Assembly: GCA_014904845.1 (NCBI GenBank)
Contig: MU119583.1
Coordinates: 1-42,264 of the forward strand
DNA: 42,264 nt
Reading direction: 5' to 3'
Source of the DNA: Acephala macrosclerotiorum
Taxonomy: Eukaryota > Ascomycota > Leotiomycetes > Helotiales > Mollisiaceae
The position numbers and the translations under genes were made by a program. This document shows positions 34,124 to 42,264 of this stretch, one piece after another (the stretch's first letter is position 1; each line of letters begins with the position of its first letter). Under the pieces are notes generated by a model. The model was not told the origin of the DNA. It worked only from the letters and a program-made list of their open reading frames with translations, and searched no databases.

Positions 34124-37100
34124 TCACTGACCATCCCTCCTCTCCCCACCCCCTCCCGTCCCAGGTCCGCTCGGCGTAGGCGTAAACCCCCAATCAACAT
34201 TCTGCCCCCCTCCCATCGACCACCCAAACCCCATCCCAGTAGTGCTCAACCAAGCTTCCCTGCTCATCCCATTCCCGACTCCATTCCCTCTCCCTTCTCC
34301 ACTTTCTAATACACTGGTTCCCGGGTTCCCACCTCCACCGCCCATTCCCGTCCCACCGAAATTTTCGCCTGTTGCAGAAGTTCCGTTCCCACCTAGAGGG
34401 AAGAACCAGGACCCATCTGTAGGCATTAGGAGATCGTTGGGGAAGAAATCCATTCCGGTGTTGTCTAGTGGTAGAGAGGAGAGATCGGAGGGGTTTGAGT
34501 TGTAGAGTGAGTTGTCGTACATAGTGAGAGGGTCGGAGAGGAATTGTGAGGTGGTAGAGGGTTGGTTGGGGAGCGTTTGTTGGATTGAGAATGGGGGTGC
34601 GGAGTTGGATGGAGTGATTGAGGATGTTGGTGTTGATTGGAATTGTGATTGTGATTGTGATTGTGAGCTGATGGCTGGTTGGGTGGTGTTCGTGCTTGAG
34701 GGGTAGGATGTGGTTGGTGTTGCTGAGGAGGTAAATTCACGCCATGTGCTGTCGAGCTGCTGGGAAGAGTTAATACTTGCTGAAATATTTCTTGGTGGCA
34801 GGATACTTACGTCTGCTAATGATATTGATGCTGGCAGACTATCTGACATATTCTTGTCAACACTCGGTTGACTTGGTCGATCGAAAGGATTGCTATCCCA
34901 AGTATAGTTTGGTGTCTTCAACGGCTCTCGTGCCCGCTTGGACTGGATCGTGCCTTGCGATTGCGTCTTCTCCACGTATCGAGCAGCGAGATCATTGACG
35001 GTTTTAAATGTTTTTAGAACCATACTGCTCACAGACTTACTATCGCTCTCCATATTGCTGGATAGAAAGTCAACCGCGCCCTTCATGAGGCCAATGTCGG
35101 ATCGTGCTTGTGGATCTAGAGGATTTTGGAGCACGTTGGCAAAGAGCACGAGGCATGCACTCAACGGGTAGTAATCTAGCATTCTGTGAAAATTGTAAGT
35201 ATTTTTTCGAGAAAGCTCAGTAGTGGCATACCTGATGATATTGAGCTCAGTCATATCGATACCTTCGACGGTCTGCTCCAGCAAGTGAATGACACTCCTT
35301 GCGGCACCGACGGTGATTGCTCCGCTTGCAAACACTCGAGGATTGAGCTTCATATCAGCCATTGCTTCCGGGCTGATAGGAGCATCCCCTCTGTTTGCCC
35401 AACTCTTATAATGAATGGAGCAGCGATGAATTGTCGTGAGCGAATTGAAATAGCCGTAATGCATCATGAGAAATGGGATGATGAACTGTTTGTCAACCTT
35501 CAACTCGTTGCCGGGACGTATCTCAACAGGAAGTTTGTCCTTCCACTCCTCAAGCTCCTCATCCAGAGTGCTGACCCATTGTAGCCGTTCGAGAGGCGGT
35601 TTGGCAATGGCTTTGGCGGAATAAAGTTTGTTATAGATACGACCTTGCAAAAGTGATAATGTCGAAGTATATCTGAGGTGTTGGGGCTGATTCGGTAACA
35701 CGAGTGCGTTTGGTTTTGGTAGGTCAATGCCTATATCGTCTTCTTGCATGACGGAAGGTCGGCCAGAGCGCATGAGGTTCGCTCTTTCAATCACGAAACC
35801 GGTCCAAAAGACATTCCGACGCTCTTCAATCTGCTCTGGAGTAAATCCCTCGTGGATACTCCGGTGAAGGCCGATGGCCTGGGCAAGGCGTAACGCAGAT
35901 GATGCTAAGACAGAACACGGGTAGGGATTTGGGAGAGTCTGAAGAATGAAGGCCTACGAGATTTCATTGTTAGCCATGGTCGAGTTATGTAATACGGGAG
36001 ACACACCATCCCAATCATGGCCTGAACAGCATTCAGGTTGCCTTCTCGGAATTGTAGATCAATGTATGTACTGCTCGCATTTCTGAACCACTTCCACCAG
36101 ACCTCATCCTCAGGATTTTGAGACCGAGGTGAGGATCCTGTGCTCTTTGGGGAACCATAATTTTGATGCTTGTTGAGTATGACGGAACCAATCGCGAATA
36201 CCACGTTTAGACAAGCATACCAAGCTTCATCCTGTGAAGGGGTAACAGGGTATTGGTGTTCAAATTTCTCCATGAAGATCGATTTTGTGAACAAGGGGAA
36301 TATGGAGCCAAATCCGTTGAAGAACTCTGTGGAAGCGATAAGCAGTTAATGGGGATTGGGTGATCTCCAGCGACTTACCGGTTATGTATATCATAGCACA
36401 ATCTCTATTTGGCAGAGGTTCATGTTGATCGTCAGGAAGCTTGTACCACATAGAGGGTGCTGATGCTTCGACAGCTGTTTTCGGACTTGGTATCTTCATT
36501 ATTAGCTTGGCGAATTCATCGCTACCAGTGATCTCAGTAACCCATTGCAAACCTTGGGACCCAAAGATTGAAAATCCGGAGGAAGAGCCTGAGTTCTATA
36601 AGCCTCTACCTCTCCTAGGGTTGAGTGATTCATACCAAGAAACAATGCCGTGCCATCGTCAAAAATCTTCAACACGGACATCTTGTCAGGGATATCTCCG
36701 ATGCCAATCTCTTCAGATTCAGGCTTGTCGGTCTCTTTGCCTGGCATAGAAATACCAGACTGGAGCATCACAGCTTCCATACGATTCAGACGGTCCTCCA
36801 GGGACGTCAAGTATGTTTCCCTGATCTCAGTCAGCGAGGTGAAACGTGGTTCAGATCGCCTACCTACTTCTTCTCGCGCTTCTTGCGCTCTGGGATGGTA
36901 AAGATACATTCTGTCTTGTGTTTCGCACAACGATTACAGATGGCTTCTTGGTCCCATTCGCATTTGACCTACTTCACTTAAGCACGATTACAAAATCGGA
37001 TACGCGGGGATTATCCACCTTCATCCGCTTGCACGAATTACACGCCGTCCCTGAACCAGTCAGCTATGAACATCGTAGAGCCTCAAGATCACTAACTATG

Positions 37101-37160
37101 GCCTCGCTTGGGTGGTGCCGAGCCCCCCGCACTTCGAGGAGACTCCTCCTTCTCGTCCAT
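34124..37160 (-). CDS. Zn(II)2Cys6 transcription factor, nine exons, apparent one-base frameshift
   Basis: Nuclear regulator of about 896 residues. In transcription order the exons are 37160-37097, 37050-37019, 36968-36868, 36820 to 36379 (this span contains the frame break near 36552), 36326-36007, 35953-35232, 35183-34811 and 34759-34124. The zinc cluster, spread over three small exons, has Cys at residues 25, 28, 35, 43, 46 and 53 (RTACNSCKRMKVKC...ICNRCAKHKTEC), then basic ERKKREKK and a coiled-coil-like YLTSLEDRLNRMEAV. The fungal_trans region follows (LRLAQAIGLHRSIHEGF, ERRNVFWTGFVIERANLM). The C terminus is Ser/Gln- then Gly-rich, like an activation domain. Near 36552 one G is missing: AAGGTTTG would need AAGGGTTTG to read PKGLQWV. 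The sum of exon lengths plus one base is divisible by three. The target pathway is unknown. Confidence 0.85.
34643..34666 (+). repeat. In-frame hexanucleotide microsatellite (TTGTGA)4
   Basis: On the coding (minus) strand it encodes alternating Gln-Ser residues (SQSQSQSQ) in the activation-like C terminus of the Zn2Cys6 regulator. Changes in copy number would alter the protein by two residues per unit. Confidence 0.8.
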
Positions 37161-38789
37161 ATCCGGCCGTTACCACGTGCTGGAAGATGCAGGATAACGT
37201 GACCCTGACTCGAAATCTGCAGGTAATCCCGGATATTGAAACGTGGGCGACGAGAATACGAGCTGGATGCCCTTGCCGTCTCTATATCACTTCCAGAACC
37301 AACAGAGAACACGTTTGACGTCGAGCGCCTCGAACATCCGTTCGTCAGAATTTGGGACGGGACCGAGGGACGGCCTTTGATTTGGTCCGTCTCGCCGTCT
37401 GAGCGGCCTGGATAAGGTGCCAATTGGTGCCTGATGACTCGCGAGCTTAAAGTCCCCGAAATCTTATCCTTGCAACGATCACTCCAAGGCAGTCGCATTC
37501 GCGTCCGGAGACAATCGACGTGAAGATATAAAAAGGGGTTGCAGAACTCTGTCGACCGATGTTGATGCTATCGGATGAGTAATAGGGCTAGGGTTAACTG
37601 TCGTTCCCAATTATCAGCGCAGAGGCGGAGGTGGATCTTTGGATGTTGGGGAAGGAGTTGAGTTTCACGTACGTCACCAACCGTATTTCACCGTAGTCGT
37701 GCATGACCGTGGCTTGCTTCACCTCTCAACGCTAGCGGCCGCATATCAACATGAGTTTTAGGAGTAGCTTATGACATGAGACTTTAGCCGTACTTTTTTT
37801 ATTTTCCAGTCGTCAGACCAGTGGGTATGTACAGAATTTTTCGAACTTCTAAAGACTTTATTAGATTAAAAATGGGCGTGGCTTGCTTGTGCTCTGCTCA
37901 CTCTTTAGGGATATTCGGCTGGCTGGTGAAGCCACAGTCCGAATCCAGCCATAGTTCGAGGACTTCGATGCCGATGTGCATGACTTCTTTACTTGAATGC
38001 GCTAGTACCTTAAATCCTTTTCTCCAGTAAAGTAACCAATGAGAATGTCAAAGTATCCTCACCTCTTATCTTTGGGCTCTACAGCTGGTGGTTTCGCTGG
38101 TCTCAAATATGTGTTTCAGAGGGTGCTCATTTTGCTCTCCTTTCGCCAAGGCAGTTCAATGAAGACTTCAAGCTTGTAGAGAGCCTCATGGTTCCCAACT
38201 TCCCTGTGATTAATGATTAATGATCAATAAGTCTATATTGCATGAACTTCCTCTGCAGGCACTCCATCGAACAGCCCTAATGTTTGAGACCTCTTGGAAA
38301 CGAACCAGGTGCGATCCGCGGATTATTATCTTATGTTCAGCGCATTCATTGATTTGATGCTTGGCCTCTATAATCCATGTTTGGCTTTCTGAACGAAGAG
38401 TAGAACTTCCCTCCAACCTTGAATCTGCAGATCACATGTTTGAGCACGTGATGTAGCATTAATATCCATTCTGAATTTCAGCTTGCATCTTCCTGCCGAG
38501 AATATTTCTTCTAAGACTCAAGAGTCTCTTTATCATGTCTTGATAGTCATGCGCTGTATCAAAGTCTTGTATCCGATCCTTCAGCACGGTTGCTGCCATT
38601 CGATATTTGACGTGAACGCTGACTCAGCATCAACTAGGTCAAATAGAGGCTAGCGTAAGAGGCAATTCACGAGACGACCTTCCGTTTCGCGTCTCCTTTA
38701 TCTTATCACCAACGTCAACCACTCCAATCGTCCATTCTTTCAACGTACAATCACAGGAAACATTTCGCATCCAAACATACCTATTCACC
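37161..38789. promoter_or_regulatory. Divergent intergenic region, Zn2Cys6 regulator / carboxypeptidase
   Basis: A 1.6-kb stretch between two divergent starts. Several short ORFs occur without recognisable products. No TATA box stands out. Confidence 0.45.
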
Positions 38790-40537
38790 ATGATTCTTCT
38801 TTTCGTTACGTTGCTTGTCTTTGCTATAAGCACATCAGCTTCCCTCTTGTCCCAAGTAGCATTTGGAGCTGGACCATCCTCGGAGACATCCTCTACACTG
38901 TTTGGGGACTCTTCAGTCAGGGTACTCACTCACGAATCTCATCCACAACATAGTCTCATAATCACAGCCCATAGCTCCATTGAACCATTGGGCAAAGAAG
39001 ATCGTCCCAGATTAGCTGATGTATGCCCAGGAGCAACATCGGGTTATACAGGTAAACCCATACTTTCCTGTATTATTTCTTGCTCCCTTGTCTCGAGAAT
39101 CTGCAGCCTGAATTTATCAGGGCTTGCAACTTTACTCCGTTTGGCTAAACGAGTTATACTAAATTCGAGTCCGTGGGCTGTAGGATACCTCAAGTCAGGC
39201 CCCAAGCACTTTTACTTTGCCTACTTCGAGTCGCGCTCAAACCCGGCCCTGGATCCTCTAGTTTTATGGCTCAATGGCGGGCCTGGGTGTTCGAGTATGG
39301 TTGGTCTATTTATGGAACTGGGCCCGTGTATTGTGGATGAAGGAGGAGACTCGGCCAGAGAAAACCCCAACAGCTGGATAAACACAGCCAGTGTATTTTT
39401 CCTCGACCAGCCAATTGGGGTTGGATTTTCCTACTCAACGAACCATTCTGCTCCTAGTGGTCAAGGAGGTACTTTTGCGGCGAGTGAGGACATCTATGCA
39501 TTCATGTAAGAACCCTATCTATTGGGGCGTTCTTCCCCTTGCTTTCAGGCGCACGCATGTCTCGGCATTCTTAGAACCTTGACTCTACCCCGAAATTTAC
39601 GAAGAAGCATGCTGACTCCAAAACTTTGGGTACTAGGAAACTGTGGTACAAAGCATTTCCCGAGTCAAAGTCGCTGCCATTTTCAATTGCTGGGGAAAGT
39701 TACGGAGGACACTACATCCCAGTGTTTGCGGAGCACATCAACGAAATGAACAAGATCTCGACGCTCGATGAGCAGATCCCACTCGAGTCCGTCCTCATTG
39801 GAAATGGTATCTTCAGTGATGCTAAGCAAGGAAGCTCTTCTTACGATATTTCATGCACCAACGTCACGGGAATCGGTCCTCTTCTCAACGAAACTGTCTG
39901 CAGTCGAATGTCTGAGTCGGTGGGAAGATGCGAGTACTTACTGTCAGCTTGTCACGCCTACCCGGACCCTCTCATTTGCCAGGCTTCAGCTGAATATTGC
40001 GGCGAAGAGCTCGACATGCCGTACATCAGGTCTGGACGAAACTATTATGATATCAGTAAACCTTGCGACGGGTATTTGTGCTATCCTATCATGAATTCAA
40101 TCACCAAGTTTTTGCGAACCGATGAAGTCCGCAATGCACTTGGAGTTGACGAGGGAGCTCCACAATTCCAGGGGTGCAGCAACAAGGTCGGCGAGGAATT
40201 CAGCAAAGTCAATGACTACATCATCGACACGCGACCTTATATTGCTGCTCTGCTTCATTCAGGAATTCGGGTTCTTATCTATGTCGGTACTTATGACTGG
40301 ATCTGCAACTTTGTGGGCAACGAACGAGTCTTCGGGTCGCTAAAATGGATTGGCATGCCTGACTTCCGTTATCAGCAGGAAAACAACAAGCAAACCTGGA
40401 GCGGTGGGTTATGGTGGGAGAGCGGCCTGTTGAGATATGTTAGAGTGAATGGAGCTGGGCATATGGTGCCCTGGGATAAGCCAGTGGAGGCATTGCATTT
40501 GTTCAAGGCTTGGTTGGGAAAGAAAGATCTACAGTGA
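38790..40537 (+). CDS. Secreted or vacuolar serine carboxypeptidase (peptidase S10)
   Basis: Removes C-terminal residues from peptides at acidic pH. Exons 38790-39051, 39184-39505 and 39637-40537 close in phase to 494 residues. The signal peptide is [17 protein letters not shown], followed by a propeptide-like segment. S10 blocks are [20 protein letters not shown] (restored by intron 1), [11 protein letters not shown], the substrate-site [18 protein letters not shown], and the catalytic Ser216 in [10 protein letters not shown]. The catalytic Asp is in [14 protein letters not shown] and the His in [12 protein letters not shown]. Introns are 132 and 131 bp, over twice the local norm. Intron 2 uses the acceptor at 39636 (CTGAC branch), which gives [13 protein letters not shown]; an earlier AG would be out of phase. 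Intron 1 is stop-free and a multiple of three. Carboxypeptidase Y-like; vacuolar or secreted location is undecided. Confidence 0.93.
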
Positions 40538-41043
40538 ATACCGACTCAGCAAATCCCTCCCTCCTATTTTATGTCTTCGCTTTTGCATTTTCGTCAACTT
40601 TCCTGCTCAACTCTAGTCCGCTAGAGAGCTGTCTTCGAAAAGACCCGTGATTTACACTGTTCCTAGCCCATTCTTTGGTACCATTTCGGCGGCTTGAACC
40701 CGTACATCCTCACTGCAAGTACCTGTATTGGATGGGGTTCAAGAGTGTCATGTCTCTTCTTTCAGGTATTGTGCTCGAATTCTTTGCTGCTGAATATCGA
40801 AACATTACTTTTCTTGTCGGCGATGTTAGTTACATCGTTTCTACCTCTCCCTTGATCATACATTGAACAACCCCATAGAACAAACCTGCTAATACCTCTA
40901 CTAATAGAGCCACTGCAGCAATTCCTCCTTGCTGTACCTCCGCAGAATATGCAATCGTCAATCTCGTACCAATCTTCTTCACTTCTGTTGATTTGACGAA
41001 CATTAGTATGACTTTGGTACATGAGGCAATGCGCAATGACAAC
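40538..41043. other. Region between carboxypeptidase and H3-tail-like gene; possible extra exon
   Basis: On the minus strand, 40984 down to about 40906 reads SEEDWYEIDDCIFCGG and continues with further Cys residues, preceded by an AACAG acceptor. It could be a second exon of the gene at 41044-41385, but no phase-compatible GT donor was found. Otherwise nothing is seen. Confidence 0.35.
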
Positions 41044-41385
41044 CTATCCATCGGATATTTCTACAATTTCCACATCGAGCTTGCGCTTCTTGTTCGGCGG
41101 ATCATTGCAATCGACTGGGACTTCCTTCGTTTTCAATTCGGCAACCGGAGCAAGAAGGTGTTCCTCGAGCAATAGAAAGTCTCTAGCTTCAGGGACGAAT
41201 TTGCAAACCTCTTCAATGGCGGAGCGAAGAAGGTCTAGGCTTCCATGGCGAATAGCTTCGAGCAGTTGCGGAGGTAAAGGCGTAGATCTTGGGCCAGTTG
41301 GGAGTGCTTCTTTGCGCGCTACTTTGCTTGCGGGTTGGGTTCTGCGATTATTGGACCTTGGTCCTGATGTCTTTGTGCGCGCCAT
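41044..41385 (-). CDS. Small protein with histone-H3-tail-like N terminus
   Basis: An ORF of 113 residues starting at the ATG at 41385. It begins MARTK, exactly as histone H3 does, and residues 17-31 read QPASKVARKEALPTG, close to the H3 tail segment that carries K23 and K27. The basic tail is followed not by a histone fold but by LPPQLLEAIRHGSLDLLRSAIEEVC and FVPEARDFLLLEEHLL, which look helical, and a basic NKKRKLD patch that could be a nuclear signal. I recall fungal hypothetical proteins of this design, but cannot verify a family name. It may continue into a second exon near 40984. It sits at the edge of an AT-rich tract. The coding call rests on amino-acid pattern alone. Confidence 0.6.
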   Translation of the reverse strand: MARTKTSGPRSNNRRTQPASKVARKEALPTGPRSTPLPPQLLEAIRHGSLDLLRSAIEEVCKFVPEARDFLLLEEHLLAPVAELKTKEVPVDCNDPPNKKRKLDVEIVEISDG

Positions 41386-42120
41386 AATTGTGATAGTGAT
41401 GGAATATAATGATAACGGAAGAGGTGAAGAGGTCTTGCTTGAGGGATGCGACCTGGTGGACGCGATGCGACTTAACTCACCTAACCCACGTGATCTACTT
41501 TTCGACGCCACTTCCGCATCATTTCCCTCACTTGCCTATTAATCAATCGTCTTTCAACTGATGCTATGGGGAAGAACGATTCGAAAACATATGCAACCAA
41601 GAAATCAATCAAATGAGCCAACTTGGGAAATTATAAATCGGATTCCTTGGCTTTGGATTACTTTTTACTTTGGATTATTATAATAAGACTATATATTCCC
41701 TTTTTAAAAATCCTTATAAATAGCTAGTTTCGAGGGTAATACTAGTCACGTGTTTTCTAGTATATAAAGAGCTTTTACTTATTATAAAACAATTAAAAAC
41801 TTTTTTTATTTTTATTTTAATTATATAATTATAAAATTATAAAAAACGTTAATTTATAAAAATTATATATTAATTTAATTAAAATAATTAATATTAAAAA
41901 ACGAAATTATTTTATTATTTTATATTTTTTTAAAAATCGTAACTTATAAATTAAAATAAATTTTAAAAAATAATATAAAAAAATAAAAAAATAAATTTTA
42001 TTTAAAAATAATAATTAATTAAATATATATAAAAAGTTTTTGAATTTTTAATATATATATTAATTTATAATTAATTAAAATTTTTTAAATAAAATTATTA
42101 ATTAATTTATAAAAAGTTTT

Positions 42121-42162
<42 letters not shown>

Positions 42163-42264
42163 TAATAAAATATTTATATTAAAAATTATTTTAAATATTA
42201 ATATTATAATTTTTATAAAATATATTATTAATTATTTAAAAAAAAATATAATAAAAATTAAAAG
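41386..42264. other. H3-tail-like gene 5' flank grading into an extreme AT-rich tract
   Basis: From about 41640 to the window end the sequence is almost wholly A and T, with almost no CpG or coding capacity. This is the character of an AT isochore, often made in ascomycetes by repeat-induced point mutation of old repeats. It is an abrupt compositional boundary. Confidence 0.75.
42122..42160 (+). repeat. Trinucleotide microsatellite (TAA)13
   Basis: Thirteen uninterrupted TAA units inside the AT-rich tract. Confidence 0.9.

Noticed and set aside
37064..37498. 144-codon minus-strand ORF overlapping exon 1 of the second regulator
   Set aside because: It is in the wrong frame for the zinc cluster and has no recognisable content.
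39541..39625. Apparent exon reading YPEIYEEAC inside carboxypeptidase intron 2
   Set aside because: It runs into a stop and cannot join the catalytic exon; using the acceptor at 39636 gives the expected S10 sequence.
1..42264. tRNA, rRNA or CRISPR features
   Set aside because: No cloverleaf, rRNA core sequence or regularly spaced direct repeats were recognised by eye on either strand; a covariance-model scan would be needed to exclude tRNAs.

Overview
The window is nuclear DNA of a filamentous ascomycete (Pezizomycotina). Genes carry short introns of about 45-60 bp with CTAAC/CTGAC-type branch sites. The content includes a GH7 cellobiohydrolase with a CBM1, Zn2Cys6 regulators, alternative oxidase, a CFEM protein and a TRI12-type transporter. 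The cellobiohydrolase looks like those of Leotiomycetes, but that placement is only an impression. I rebuilt gene models by hand from splice sites, reading phase and family motifs.

Layout. 0-2.4 kb: multi-pass membrane protein. 2.8-7.1 kb: a TRI12-type MFS transporter and a cytochrome P450, divergent from a 667-bp shared promoter; together they look like a small detoxification or metabolite-export pair. 7.6-9.3 kb: GH7 cellobiohydrolase with a long upstream region. 11.2-15.8 kb: Zn2Cys6 regulator and mitochondrial alternative oxidase, divergent. 16-19.2 kb: CFEM membrane protein whose last coding segment runs into a 177-bp foldback element, then a heavily decayed GH30 glycanase pseudogene. 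19.6-23.2 kb: GH47 alpha-mannosidase and a small cupin. 24.1-25.8 kb and 32 kb: three minus-strand copies of a copia-Pol beta-barrel-like gene, two with stop codons. 27.4-31.5 kb: C2H2 zinc-finger protein and a sulfotransferase-like protein with a C-terminal membrane anchor. 34.1-37.2 kb: second, nine-exon Zn2Cys6 regulator. 38.8-40.5 kb: secreted serine carboxypeptidase. 41.0-41.4 kb: small protein with a histone-H3-tail-like N terminus, next to a very AT-rich tract that runs off the window end.

Four of the otherwise well-preserved models (membrane protein, P450, CFEM protein, second regulator) need a one-base correction to stay in frame. In two cases this sits at a short homopolymer, so residual assembly indels are as likely as real lesions. 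By contrast, the GH30 gene and two of the three Pol-like copies carry stop codons and are real relics. The P450 also needs a GC-AG intron. No rRNA, tRNA or CRISPR array was recognised.
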